Assembly (NCBI GenBank): GCA_003963115.1
Contig: RXJQ01000009.1
Coordinates: 101,724-165,723 of the forward strand
Direction: 5' to 3'
Source of the DNA: Burkholderiales bacterium
GTDB taxonomy: Bacteria > Pseudomonadota > Gammaproteobacteria > Burkholderiales > Burkholderiaceae_C
Length of the DNA: 64,000 nucleotides
In this document: positions 8,757 through 17,964 of the stretch, piece by piece
How positions within the stretch are numbered: position 1 is the first letter of the stretch
Layout: each line of letters starts with the position of its first letter
Translations under genes and position numbers: made by a program
Notes under the pieces: model-generated
What the model was told of the DNA's origin: nothing
What the model saw: only the letters and a program-made list of their open reading frames with translations
The model's database searches: none

Positions 8757-9668
8757 TTATGCCTGGCGCCGCATCACCTCGCGCGCCAGGCACAGGTCTT
8801 CCCACGCCAGGGCCTTGTCGGCCGGGTTGCGCAGCAAATAGGCGGGGTGGTAGGTGACGATCAATGGCACGCCCGCCAGATCGTGCACCCGCCCACGCAG
8901 GCGGCCGATGGCCTCGGTCGACTTCAGCAGGGACTGCACGGCAAAGCGCCCCATCGCCACGATGACCTTGGGCTGCACCAGCGCGACCTGGCGCAGCAGG
9001 TAGGGCTCGCACTGCGCCACTTCCTGCGGCTGCGGGTTGCGGTTGGCGGGCGGACGGCACTTGAGTACGTTGGCGATGAAAACCTGGCGGCTGGCTTCGT
9101 CTTCGGCACGGGTCAGGTCAACGGCAGCCAGCATGCGGTCGAGCAACTGGCCAGCGCGGCCCACGAAGGGGCGGCCCTGCTTGTCTTCCTGCTCGCCCGG
9201 GGCCTCGCCCACCAGCATCCATTGGGCATGCTCATTGCCCACACCGAAGACCGGCTGGGTGCGGCTCTGGCACAGGCCGCATGCCTGGCAACCAGCCACG
9301 GCTTCGCGCAGGGCGGGCCAGTCCATGGTCTCGATACCGGCGGGCCTGGGGCCCAGGGTGACCTCGATGGGTTTGGCGCCCGCAGAATTGGCGGGGCTCG
9401 GCGACGTCGTGGCGCGGGGCGGGGGGCGGCTTGCGCCTGCTGTGGCAGGTAACGACTCACGGGTAGCTTGCAGGATGGCCTCGTCCACCACCGTTGCGAT
9501 GCGGCGCGGGCCTGCAGGCTCGGGGCTGGATGCCATGGTGGTAGACACCACCGCAGCAGCAGCAGCAGCGACGGGTGATGGGGCCTGCGCAGCAGGCTCT
9601 TCGACAGGCCAGAAAGGGGGGATGCCCATCTCGCGCAGCATGGCGCGTTGGCGCTCAGTCCAGCGCAT
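8757..9668 (-). CDS. Family 4 uracil-DNA glycosylase
   Basis: Removes uracil arising from cytosine deamination. The C-terminal 200 residues carry the family-4 signatures GEAPGEQED, NVLKCRPPANRNP and TYHPAYLLR, and four Cys likely to bind a [4Fe-4S] cluster (CQACGLC, LKCRP, AQCEP). The first 110 residues are a low-complexity Ala/Pro linker after MRWTERQRAML, common in beta-proteobacterial versions. I chose the second Met. The start overlaps the rimI stop by 14 bp, so it is translated downstream of tsaB-rimI, a conserved order. Confidence 0.93.
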   Translation of the reverse strand: MRWTERQRAMLREMGIPPFWPVEEPAAQAPSPVAAAAAAVVSTTMASSPEPAGPRRIATVVDEAILQATRESLPATAGASRPPPRATTSPSPANSAGAKPIEVTLGPRPAGIETMDWPALREAVAGCQACGLCQSRTQPVFGVGNEHAQWMLVGEAPGEQEDKQGRPFVGRAGQLLDRMLAAVDLTRAEDEASRQVFIANVLKCRPPANRNPQPQEVAQCEPYLLRQVALVQPKVIVAMGRFAVQSLLKSTEAIGRLRGRVHDLAGVPLIVTYHPAYLLRNPADKALAWEDLCLAREVMRRQA

Positions 9669-10164
9669 GAGCGGCTCCCGAGGTCGACAAGTCAATGTCG
9701 CGCTTCATCACGAGCGCATCTTCCCGGCCCTGGGCCGCCGGGTAGTAGTTCTTGCGCAGCCCCACCTCGACGAAACCCTCGCGCAGGTAGAGGCCTCGCG
9801 CCGACACATTGCTGGGGCGCACCTCCAGCCACAGGAGCTGGGCCTGGCGCTGGCGACAGCGCTCGTACAAGACTGCCAGCAGATCGCGTGCGATGCCCTG
9901 CCCATGCAGCTCACAGGCCACGGCGATGTTGAGCAGGTGTACCTCGTCGACGCCATCCATGGCCACGCAGACAGCGATGATGCGGCCCGTATCGACCTCG
10001 CAGCGCACACGCACCCAGTAGCCCGCCCGCATCGATGAACGGTAGTTGTCGTCGCTCCAGGCATGCAAAGGATGCAGGCAGGCATCGCGCTCCATGGCCA
10101 TCACGACCGGGATGTCGGCCTCGGTCATGGGACGGTCGATGAAGCGGGTCTGCAAGATCGGCAT
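9655..10164 (-). CDS. rimI: Ribosomal protein S18-alanine N-acetyltransferase
   Basis: GNAT acetyltransferase that acetylates the N-terminus of ribosomal protein S18. The fold is visible as the N-terminal MTEADIPVVMAMERDA block, LLNIAVACELHGQGIARDLL (acetyl-CoA loop, HGQGIA) and LEVRPSNVSARGLYLREGF. At 169 residues it is near the usual 150-160, with a short extra C-terminal tail. I chose MPILQTRF as start; MTEADIP twelve codons in is an alternative. It follows tsaB by 46 bp and overlaps the glycosylase. Confidence 0.9.
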   Translation of the reverse strand: MPILQTRFIDRPMTEADIPVVMAMERDACLHPLHAWSDDNYRSSMRAGYWVRVRCEVDTGRIIAVCVAMDGVDEVHLLNIAVACELHGQGIARDLLAVLYERCRQRQAQLLWLEVRPSNVSARGLYLREGFVEVGLRKNYYPAAQGREDALVMKRDIDLSTSGAAHALD

Positions 10165-10210
10165 GGTGGCGAAAGAAGCGAAGAACGGATCATGCCCGAA
10201 CTCGGGGCTG

Positions 10211-11017
10211 TCACGCGCTGACAACGCCCCCAGGTGCGGCATCCTTGGCCACTTTGGCCGCCATACGCTCGACCGTGGTCTGCGCCACTTTGTCGCGCAC
10301 ATACAGCGGCAGGGCCAGGGCGGCATCCAGGGTCTCGCCGCGTTGCCAGGCGCGCAAGGCCAGTGAAGCCAGCGCGGCGCCAGAGGGCTGAGCCGGCCCT
10401 TCATCGGCGCTCGACCCCACCCCCAATTCGCGGGCCTTCAGCCACGCCAGTTGATCGGGATAGGCACGCGCCGCATTGCCAGCCCATCGCAGTGCGACCG
10501 CCTGCGCAGCGCCTTCTGGAGCCCAGCGCCTGGCCGGCTCGTCCAGCGCCCACAGCTCGGCCGGGTGGCTCACTTGCCAATCTGAGCCATCCCAGCGGAA
10601 CGCGCCGACATACAGCTCGTCCATGCGCGCGTCCTGCAAGATCCAGATCGTGTCACCCGCCGACCAGGCCAATGGATCTGCCAGGCGGGTGCATTCGGCC
10701 ACGGCCATCAAGGTGTCGAGGGCGATCACGGGCCGGTTGAGGGCCAGGGCGAGCCCCTGCGTGACCGAGCAGGCGGTGCGCAAGCCGGTGAAAGCGCCCG
10801 GCCCCCGGCCAAACGCGATGGCATCCAGATCGGCCCAGGTTCGAGCGGCCTGGCTCAGCAAGCCACCCAAGGCCGGCAGCAGGCTGGACGAGGCCTGCGC
10901 GCCGCCCGGCAGATCCAGCGTATGGACCGTGTCACCCAGGCTCAAGGCGGCGTGGATGCGGTCGGTGGCGGTGTCGAGCGCCAGCAAGATGGGCGCAGCG
11001 GAAGCAGGCAGGGACAT
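10211..11017 (-). CDS. tsaB: tRNA threonylcarbamoyladenosine synthesis protein TsaB
   Basis: Partner of TsaD in making the t6A modification of ANN-decoding tRNAs. The 268 residues start with the ASKHA-type LLALDTATD strand and carry the TsaB signature FGRGPGAFTGLRTACSVTQG. It heads the tsaB-rimI-glycosylase unit and is divergent from dacB. The pathway's other enzyme, TsaC/Sua5, is encoded about 4 kb away on the same strand. Confidence 0.94.
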   Translation of the reverse strand: MSLPASAAPILLALDTATDRIHAALSLGDTVHTLDLPGGAQASSSLLPALGGLLSQAARTWADLDAIAFGRGPGAFTGLRTACSVTQGLALALNRPVIALDTLMAVAECTRLADPLAWSAGDTIWILQDARMDELYVGAFRWDGSDWQVSHPAELWALDEPARRWAPEGAAQAVALRWAGNAARAYPDQLAWLKARELGVGSSADEGPAQPSGAALASLALRAWQRGETLDAALALPLYVRDKVAQTTVERMAAKVAKDAAPGGVVSA

Positions 11018-11073
11018 GGGCGGGAGTTTAGGGCAAGGCCATCAGAAGGCCATCACAAGGCATTGAGGCTTCT

Positions 11074-12663
11074 ATGATCGATGCCATGAGCCGCATCACC
11101 ACGTTCCAGTCCGTCAAGCCCATTCAGTTCAAGCGCGCCTTCAGCGCCCTCAGCGTGCACGTTCTCACCGCTTTTTGCATGCTGGCATGGCCGACCTTGC
11201 CCGCGCAGGCCGCGCCCCCAGCCCCCCCGCCATTGCCGCCGCAGGTCGCCCAGGCCTTGCAGGCAGCGGGCGTGCCCCTGGATGCCGTCTCGCTGCTGGT
11301 GCTGCCAGCCGAGGGTGGCCCCGCCCGACTAGATCATGAAGGGCAGGCGTCCCGCCAGGTCGCGTCCGTCATGAAGCTGTTCACGACGGGGGCCGCGTTG
11401 AACCTGCTGGGGCCGGCCTTCACCTGGCACACCGATGTCGCCCTGGGTGGCCCGCTCAAGTCCAATGGCCGGCTGGACGGGCCGCTGTATGTGCGGGCCA
11501 GTGGCGACCCCAGCCTGGTGCTGGAGGATGTAGAGCTGATGATGCGCCGCTGGCGTGGCGCCGGCCTCAAGGACATCCACGGCGACCTGCTCATCGACCG
11601 GCGCGTGTTCGACGTGCCGCCGCACGACCCGGCCGCCTTCGATGGACAAGGCCTCAAGCCCTACAACGCCGGGCCCGATGCCCTGCTGCTCAACCACCAG
11701 GCCTTGACCCTGCGCTTCGTGCCAGATGCCGCGCGACCGGGCCAGGTAAGGGTGAGCATGGAACCGGAACTGGAAGGCGTGCGGCTGGATGCCCGCGTCA
11801 AGCTGCAGCCGGGAGGTGCTTGCGGCGACTGGCGCGAGGCCCTTGACCTGGACATGCAGCCCGCAGCCGGCTGGAAGCAGCATGCGGTGCGCCCCTGGCG
11901 CATCACCCTCAAAGGCCCTTACCCTGCCGCTTGCGGTGCGCGCGACTGGCCCCTGCTGTGGCAAGGCGATGGCACGGGCGACCACGCCACGCGCCTGTTG
12001 CAAGCCACCTGGCAACACCTGGGCGGACACCTGAATGGCCATGTCGCAGCCGGCGACTGGCCCGATGGCGCCACGGTCTGGCAAAGCTGGGCTTCGCCGC
12101 CCTTGGGGCAGGTGGTGCGCGACATCAACAAGTTCAGCAACAACGTGATGGCCCGCCAGTTGTTCCTGACCATGGCCGCCAATGCTGCGTCGGCCTCTGG
12201 CCCAGCCACCTTGGACAAAGCGCGCGAGGCGGTGACCCAGCAGGTGCTCAATGCCACGCGCAACACCACCGGGCGATCGCCATGCGAAGGCACGGCGCTG
12301 GTGCTGGACAACGGCTCGGGCCTGTCGCGCGCAGAGCGCAGCAGCGCAGCCTGCCTGGGGCGCTGGCTGCAAAGCATGTGGGCCAGCCCGACCATGCCGG
12401 AGTTCATCGCCTCGCTGCCCATCACAGGCGTGGATGGCACCACCAAAAAGCTCGCCAGCGTGGCCGGGCGTGCCCACATCAAGACCGGCTCGCTCGATGG
12501 CGTGGTGGCGCAGGCCGGCTATGTGGAAGGAGACTCAGGCCACCGTTGGGTGGTGGTGGGGGTGATCAACCACCCGCAGGCCGAGACGGCGCGCCCCGCG
12601 TTGGAGGCGCTGATCGGCTGGACGATGCGGGACCGCGCCGGTCTTAGCTCAGGTCAGAACTGA
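11074..12663 (+). CDS. dacB: D-alanyl-D-alanine carboxypeptidase/endopeptidase (PBP4, S13 family)
   Basis: Periplasmic peptidoglycan hydrolase that cuts D-Ala-D-Ala ends and meso-DAP cross-links. The 529 residues have a signal peptide ending near PAQAA, the catalytic SVMK at residues 98-101, SNN in NKFSNNVMA, and KTG in HIKTGSLDG, separated by the large insert domain typical of PBP4. All three motifs are intact, unlike the PBP5-like protein at 2-3.3 kb. A Met four codons in is an equally good start. The 3' end overlaps the convergent lipoprotein gene by 10 bp. Confidence 0.94.
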   Translation: MIDAMSRITTFQSVKPIQFKRAFSALSVHVLTAFCMLAWPTLPAQAAPPAPPPLPPQVAQALQAAGVPLDAVSLLVLPAEGGPARLDHEGQASRQVASVMKLFTTGAALNLLGPAFTWHTDVALGGPLKSNGRLDGPLYVRASGDPSLVLEDVELMMRRWRGAGLKDIHGDLLIDRRVFDVPPHDPAAFDGQGLKPYNAGPDALLLNHQALTLRFVPDAARPGQVRVSMEPELEGVRLDARVKLQPGGACGDWREALDLDMQPAAGWKQHAVRPWRITLKGPYPAACGARDWPLLWQGDGTGDHATRLLQATWQHLGGHLNGHVAAGDWPDGATVWQSWASPPLGQVVRDINKFSNNVMARQLFLTMAANAASASGPATLDKAREAVTQQVLNATRNTTGRSPCEGTALVLDNGSGLSRAERSSAACLGRWLQSMWASPTMPEFIASLPITGVDGTTKKLASVAGRAHIKTGSLDGVVAQAGYVEGDSGHRWVVVGVINHPQAETARPALEALIGWTMRDRAGLSSGQN

Positions 12664-13910
12664 TTGGCTGCGCGGTTGTAGGCGGTGGAGCCGATCTGGA
12701 CGTGGCCGGCGGGGGCGAAGTGCCTGTCATCGGCCCAGATGTAGGTGGACACGGAAGCGTTGGTGGCCAAGTTATCGCTGGTGCAATACAAGACGCCATT
12801 CGCCGGCTTATCAGAGGTCACGGGTGAAGGCATCTGATTCGAGTACTGCACGGTCTTGGTCGAATCACATGCCGGTGTGGTGTACACATAAGACGAAGAG
12901 CGCGTATTGGGATCGGTGATGTACGACGTATTGACCCCCGCAACTTTGCGCCCGTCATTGTAGTTACGTGCAACGTTCTCGATATAGAACGTGTTATTAA
13001 ATGCTGCGGTCAAATTACTCAGCAAAGTGCTGGTGCCATCGGTCGTCGCGAGCGGAGATTGCCCCAAATCAGGAGTCAAAGCCACGATCACCTTGGCGCC
13101 ACTGTTGAAGATCACGCCCACGGCTCGAGCAAGTTGTGCTGCTCGACTCTTCAGTTCCGTTATGGCTTGATCCTCCGTCATTGTCGGGGGCGAGCCATGT
13201 ACTGCGTTGTAGAGATCGATGATATCGTTCTGACCGCCCATGATCGTCACCAACACGCCATCACCCAATTCACCTTGGTGCGCAGCCACCTGCGCAACGA
13301 TTTCCGCAACATGTGCGCCATTGGCTGCATAACTGACGGCACCCGATCCAGAGTCACAACTGTTTGGAAAATTAAAACCAAACGCCATAGCCACATACTT
13401 GACCCAGTTGTTAGATGCCGAGCACAAATAGCCGCGCTTCCAAGTGCGTTGCAAGATGTTGCTAGAGTTGTTCTGCTCTGAGCCCTTCTCGAACACCGTC
13501 ACCACGCTCGGGTAGTTGATCGCCGGAGCCGCGTTTCCAATATCCAAAACAAAGCCATTGACTTCTGCTGGACTGGTATCGGCCACAAAAGTAGCGCCAT
13601 TGTCTGTGGTGCAGGCCGCTGGTGGAGTGGTACCACTATGGGCGCACACAAACGGCCCGTCAGTGACCACCACGGAATTCACGGAATAGGCCAAGCCCTT
13701 GATTGGCTGCGCCGCACCATTGGCGTCTGGCAAATAAATATCCGCAAACGCACTGTTCTCATCCCCAAACGACACCATCCGGCTGGGCGCGTAATCCTTC
13801 GCCCGGCTGCCGCCGCCACACCCCGCCAGGGCCATGGCGGAACAAGCCAGAACCACCAGGCCGAGTCGGCGCAAGGATGCGGGCATCACGGAAGGGACAA
13901 AGCGAAACAT
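12654..13910 (-). CDS. SGNH-like lipoprotein with unusual block I
   Basis: A 418-residue predicted lipoprotein: basic N-terminus, hydrophobic stretch and lipobox ALAGC near residue 30. The sequence keeps SGNH-hydrolase blocks III (GGQNDIID, Gly and Asn) and V (DDRHFAPAGH), but block I reads SFGDENSAFAD, with Glu where GDSL enzymes have the nucleophilic Ser. A Ser two residues later might substitute. The start follows a good GGAGAT ribosome site. Much of the gene (about 12,780-13,700) is visibly richer in A and T than its neighbours, consistent with recent acquisition. Whether it is an active esterase is unknown. Confidence 0.75.
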   Translation of the reverse strand: MFRFVPSVMPASLRRLGLVVLACSAMALAGCGGGSRAKDYAPSRMVSFGDENSAFADIYLPDANGAAQPIKGLAYSVNSVVVTDGPFVCAHSGTTPPAACTTDNGATFVADTSPAEVNGFVLDIGNAAPAINYPSVVTVFEKGSEQNNSSNILQRTWKRGYLCSASNNWVKYVAMAFGFNFPNSCDSGSGAVSYAANGAHVAEIVAQVAAHQGELGDGVLVTIMGGQNDIIDLYNAVHGSPPTMTEDQAITELKSRAAQLARAVGVIFNSGAKVIVALTPDLGQSPLATTDGTSTLLSNLTAAFNNTFYIENVARNYNDGRKVAGVNTSYITDPNTRSSSYVYTTPACDSTKTVQYSNQMPSPVTSDKPANGVLYCTSDNLATNASVSTYIWADDRHFAPAGHVQIGSTAYNRAANQF

Positions 13911-14055
13911 GGGATCTCCGGCTAACGGTCGTCGGTCAGGACGTTCTATTTTCAACTCAAGGCGCCCAAGCATAGCGGGGCATGGGGGCGCCGCAGAGTC
14001 TGCCACGTAAAGTAAGGCAATCACGCGGCCCTGGCTTATTTGGTGTTCGGTTTTT

Positions 14056-15114
14056 TCAGGATGCCGCCGCACGGTTGAGCCGGTCGCGCACGCCGTCCCA
14101 GGCCGCATCGTTCGGCGGGGTCTCCACCCAGATCAGCTCGACCCCGGTGGCGTCCAGCTCGCGCAGGTCGGCGAACAGGTCGTGCGCGGCGGTGACCGCA
14201 TCACCCGGCATGGACAGGTGGACGATGCCGCGGTGCTTGGGGCGCCAGGCCCACAGGCTGCGCGAGTACACGGCGATGCGCGGGCCTTGTGTGGCGTCGC
14301 TGAGCAGGGCGGCGGTCAGCTCGGGCTCGATGACGTCCAGCGCGGCGTTGAGTTGCGCATCCTCCATCAGTCGGAGCTTGGCGCGCGGCGCGTAGTGCGA
14401 CATCAGCGTGCCCGAGGCCTTGGGCGCGGCCGGGTCCGGCGCCTCGGGGCGGGACCACTGCACGGGCTCGCCCGCCACAGCCTCGATCTCGGCCAGCTTG
14501 AGGCGCCCAGGTCGCAGCAGCACCGGGTGGCCGCGCGAGCAGTCGATGATGGTGGACTCGATGCCCACATCGCACGGGCCGCCTTGCAGCACCCAGACTT
14601 CGTCGAGCCCTTCGCCCTGGCCTTCGAACTCTTCGACCACGTGCTCGGCCCGCGTAGGGCTGATGCGGCCAAAGCGGTTGGCGCTCGGCGCGGCCACGCC
14701 CATGACGTCGCGCAGGGCGCAGGCTTCCAGCAGCGCGCGGGCCACGGGGTGGTCGGGGCAGCGCAGGCCGATGGTGTCATGCCCGCCAGCCGCGGCCGCG
14801 GCCATCTCGGGGTTGCGCGGCACGATCACGGTCAGGGGGCCGGGCCAGAAGGCTTCGGTCAGGCGCTGGGCCACGGGCGGGAAGGCCGAGACAAAAGCCA
14901 GCGCTGCCGCCTGGTTGGGCACGTGCACGATCAAGGGGTGGTCGGCGGGGCGGCCTTTGGCCGCGAAAATGCGGGCCACGGCGGCATCGTCATCGGCACG
15001 GGCACCCAGACCGTAGACGGTCTCGGTGGGCAGGGCCAGCAAGCCGCCGTCGGCCAGGCGCTGCGCGGCCTGGTCGATGGCGTCGGGCTCTTGGTCTGGG
15101 TCAAGCAGGCGCAT
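14056..15114 (-). CDS. tsaC: L-threonylcarbamoyladenylate synthase (Sua5-type TsaC)
   Basis: Makes threonylcarbamoyl-AMP from threonine, bicarbonate and ATP for tRNA t6A. The first 210 residues are the YrdC domain, with LPTETVYGLG, AAKGRPADHPLIVH and APSANRFGRISPT. The remaining 140 form the C-terminal Sua5 domain, joined by a linker containing SGTLMSHYAPRA. At 352 residues this is the long Sua5 form rather than short E. coli TsaC. It ends the purE-purK-tsaC unit, 21 bp after purK. Confidence 0.95.
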   Translation of the reverse strand: MRLLDPDQEPDAIDQAAQRLADGGLLALPTETVYGLGARADDDAAVARIFAAKGRPADHPLIVHVPNQAAALAFVSAFPPVAQRLTEAFWPGPLTVIVPRNPEMAAAAAGGHDTIGLRCPDHPVARALLEACALRDVMGVAAPSANRFGRISPTRAEHVVEEFEGQGEGLDEVWVLQGGPCDVGIESTIIDCSRGHPVLLRPGRLKLAEIEAVAGEPVQWSRPEAPDPAAPKASGTLMSHYAPRAKLRLMEDAQLNAALDVIEPELTAALLSDATQGPRIAVYSRSLWAWRPKHRGIVHLSMPGDAVTAAHDLFADLRELDATGVELIWVETPPNDAAWDGVRDRLNRAAAS

Positions 15115-15135
15115 GTGGTCGCTCGGGTTGGGCTT

Positions 15136-16311
15136 TCAGAAAGACGCGATGCCCAGGATGGCTGCGGCCTTGAGCGCCACCTGGCGCGCAGCCTCGGCGG
15201 TGTCGCCCGTCACCGTCAAGTGGCCCATCTTGCGGCCCTTGCGGGCCTCGGTCTTGCCGTACAGGTGCAGGTGCGTGCCCGAAAGCTTGAGCACGGCGGC
15301 CCAATCTGGTTCTTGTTGCGCAGCCGTACCTTGATCTGCGCCATTCGGGAACCACAGGTCGCCCAGCAGGTTGAGCATGAAGCAGGGGCTGTGCAGCACA
15401 GGCTCGACCAGGGGCAGCCCGGTCATGCAGCGCACTTGCAGCTCGAACTGCGAGACATCGCAGGCATCAATGGTGTGGTGGCCGGAGTTGTGCGGGCGCG
15501 GCGCCATCTCGTTGGCCACGATGCGGCCGTCCTGCAGCACGAAGAACTCGACGCACAGCACGCCGACGTAGTTCATGCTGGAGGCGATCTTGTGCGCCCA
15601 GGCATAGGCCTGCTGCGATACGGCTTCGGTCACATGGGGGGACGGCACCGTGGTCACGGCCAGGATGCCGTCGCGGTGCAGGTTCTCTTGCAGCGGGAAG
15701 TGCACGACCTGGTCATCGCGACCACGCGCGACGATGACGCTGACCTCGTAGGCCAGAGGCAGCATCTTTTCGAGCACGCAGCCCACGCGCTGGAGTTCGG
15801 CCCAGGCTGCAGCCAGCTCTTCACGGGTCTTGACGCGGATCTGGCCTTTGCCGTCGTAGCCCATGCGCGCGGTCTTGAGGATACCGGGCAGCAAGTCTTC
15901 GCCGACGGCGGCCAGTTGCTCGGGCGTTTCGATGAGGGTGTGCGGTGCACAGGCCACGCCGCACGCCACGAAATGGGCCTTCTCGCGGGCACGGTCCTGG
16001 CAGATGGCCACGGCGCTGCCGGCGGGCGACACGGGCCGCGTTTCGGCCAGCTTGTCCAGCGCCTGGGCCGGCACGTTCTCGAATTCGGTGGTGATGGCGG
16101 CCGAAACTTGCGCCAGCTCGGCCAGGCCGGCCGGGTCGGTGTAGCCGGTCTGAATCAGGTGGTGGGACACGAGGCCGGCGGGGCTGGTCGGGTCGGCATC
16201 GAGCACGGCCGTGCTGTAGCCCATGGCCTGCGCGGCGTGCACGAACATGCGGCCCAGCTGGCCACCGCCCATCACACCCAGCGTGGCGCCGGGCAGGATC
16301 ACATCGCTCAT
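15136..16311 (-). CDS. purK: N5-carboxyaminoimidazole ribonucleotide synthase
   Basis: ATP-grasp enzyme that carboxylates aminoimidazole ribonucleotide at N5 in purine synthesis. The 391 residues begin with the [12 protein letters not shown] dinucleotide-like loop and contain [12 protein letters not shown] (ATP-grasp lysine region), GVLCVEFFV and [12 protein letters not shown], a strong PurK signature. The ATG overlaps the purE stop as ATGA, so the two enzymes, which act in series, are translationally coupled. Confidence 0.97.
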   Translation of the reverse strand: MSDVILPGATLGVMGGGQLGRMFVHAAQAMGYSTAVLDADPTSPAGLVSHHLIQTGYTDPAGLAELAQVSAAITTEFENVPAQALDKLAETRPVSPAGSAVAICQDRAREKAHFVACGVACAPHTLIETPEQLAAVGEDLLPGILKTARMGYDGKGQIRVKTREELAAAWAELQRVGCVLEKMLPLAYEVSVIVARGRDDQVVHFPLQENLHRDGILAVTTVPSPHVTEAVSQQAYAWAHKIASSMNYVGVLCVEFFVLQDGRIVANEMAPRPHNSGHHTIDACDVSQFELQVRCMTGLPLVEPVLHSPCFMLNLLGDLWFPNGADQGTAAQQEPDWAAVLKLSGTHLHLYGKTEARKGRKMGHLTVTGDTAEAARQVALKAAAILGIASF

Positions 16312-16880
16312 GCCTTGCTTCCTTCTGCATCCGGTTCTGCACCCGGCATCGTCAGGTCCTGCGTCATGGCGCGGGCCACTTCGGTCTGGCGGGCACGGAA
16401 GGCCTCGAGCTTGGCGCGCAAGGCCCCATCGACGTTGGCCAGCATGGCCACCGCGAACAGCGCGGCATTGCCGGCGCCGGCCGTGCCAATGGCAAAGGTG
16501 GCCACGGGAATGCCCTTGGGCATCTGCACGATGGAGTGCAGCGAATCGACGCCTTGCAGATGGCGGGACGGCACGGGCACGCCCAGCACCGGTACCGTGG
16601 TCTTGGCCGCCAGCATGCCCGGCAGGTGGGCCGCACCGCCCGCACCGGCGATGATGGCCACCAGGCCACGGTCGGTTGCGGATTCTGCATAGCGGAACAT
16701 GTCATCGGGCATGCGGTGTGCCGACACAACCTGGGCCTCGAAAGGTACGCCGAACTCGGTCAGAATGTCGGCGGCGTGGCGCATGACGTCCCAGTCGCTG
16801 CTGGAGCCCATGACGACCCCCACCTTCACACCCGCTTTCACGTTGTTCACGCCCGTCGCCACTCCAGTTGCGTCACTCAC
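16308..16880 (-). CDS. purE: N5-CAIR mutase (PurE class I)
   Basis: Converts the PurK product N5-CAIR to CAIR. The 190 residues show class I signatures [20 protein letters not shown] and [12 protein letters not shown] chose the GTG start ([10 protein letters not shown]) since TGAGGA lies about 10 bases upstream; this gives about 20 extra N-terminal residues compared with the core enzyme. The first gene of purE-purK-tsaC, it is divergent from cnoX with a 90-bp gap that must hold both promoters. Confidence 0.95.
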   Translation of the reverse strand: MSDATGVATGVNNVKAGVKVGVVMGSSSDWDVMRHAADILTEFGVPFEAQVVSAHRMPDDMFRYAESATDRGLVAIIAGAGGAAHLPGMLAAKTTVPVLGVPVPSRHLQGVDSLHSIVQMPKGIPVATFAIGTAGAGNAALFAVAMLANVDGALRAKLEAFRARQTEVARAMTQDLTMPGAEPDAEGSKA

Positions 16881-16970
16881 GGCTCGATCCTCATTTCGCC
16901 ACGTCAAACCCGCGATTTTAGGCGCTGGCCCGTCGGCCGCCCACACTTATCCTCGCCAGATCTGCCCAAC

Positions 16971-17948
16971 ATGATCGACATCACGATAGAAAACTTCGAA
17001 TCCGACCTGATCGCCGCCTCGATGCAGGTGCCTGTGCTGCTCGACATCTGGGCCGAGTGGTGCGGCCCCTGCAAGGCCCTGGGGCCGGTGCTGGAGCGCC
17101 TGGAGGCCGAGTACCAAGGCCGCTTCATCCTGGCCAAGTGCAATGCCGACGAGCAGCCCGAAATCTCCGGCCAGCTCTCGCAGATGTTCGGCGTGCGCTC
17201 CATCCCGTTTTGCGTGCTGTTCGTCGGCGGCCAGCCCGTGGACGGTTTCGTGGGCGCCCTGCCGCCAGAGAAGATCCGCGAGTTCCTGGACAAGCATGTG
17301 CCCGGCGAAGGTGAGATCGCTGCCGAAGACGAAGCCGCCGAGGCCGGGGAGCTGGCCGACGCGGGCGACACCGACTCGGCTCTGGCCAAGCTGGAAGACG
17401 CCCTTGCCAAGGACCCGAACAACGACGAGGCCCGCTACGACCTGATCAAGCTGCTGCTGGCCGAAGGCCAGGTGGAAGCGGCCAAGCACATCTTCCTGCC
17501 GGTCGCGGGGCGCGCCACGGGGCCGGTGCCCGAAGCCCGTCCGCTGGCTTTCAGCCGCTACATCGCCGCCGTGCAGGCTGCCCGCGAAGGCCCCTCGCCG
17601 GCCGACTTGCAAGAAGCCATTGCCGCCAACAAGCGTGACTTTGCCGCGCGCTTCGCGCTGGCCCAGCTGTTCTGGGCCGCCAGCCAGCCCACCGCCGCCA
17701 TGGACGAACTGCTGGAAATCATCATGCGCGACAAGAGCTGGAACGAAGAGCTGGCGCGCAAGACCTATGTGGCCATCCTCGAAGTGCTGACCAAGCCGCA
17801 GCCCAAGCCCGTGGCCGGCAAACCCGTGGCGGGGGCACCTGGCGCGCAAGACAAGCCCAAGCTGGAGATCTCGGGCAAGGTCGAAGTGGCCGGGCACGAT
17901 CCGCTGATCGACCAGTACCGCCGCAAGCTGAGCATGGCGCTGTTCTGA
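16971..17948 (+). CDS. cnoX: Thioredoxin/TPR co-chaperone (CnoX/YbbN type)
   Basis: A 325-residue protein with an N-terminal thioredoxin domain (about 1-108) and C-terminal TPR-like helices (about 125-285). CnoX proteins are co-chaperones that protect clients and hand them to GroEL and DnaK under oxidative bleach stress. The active site is an intact WCGPC (residues 25-29), whereas E. coli CnoX has lost the first Cys, so this one may also be redox-active. The cis-Pro loop SIPF is present. It leads a three-gene run with an epoxide-hydrolase-like protein and sseA. Confidence 0.9.
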   Translation: MIDITIENFESDLIAASMQVPVLLDIWAEWCGPCKALGPVLERLEAEYQGRFILAKCNADEQPEISGQLSQMFGVRSIPFCVLFVGGQPVDGFVGALPPEKIREFLDKHVPGEGEIAAEDEAAEAGELADAGDTDSALAKLEDALAKDPNNDEARYDLIKLLLAEGQVEAAKHIFLPVAGRATGPVPEARPLAFSRYIAAVQAAREGPSPADLQEAIAANKRDFAARFALAQLFWAASQPTAAMDELLEIIMRDKSWNEELARKTYVAILEVLTKPQPKPVAGKPVAGAPGAQDKPKLEISGKVEVAGHDPLIDQYRRKLSMALF

Positions 17949-17964
17949 TCTCTGATCCTTCACG

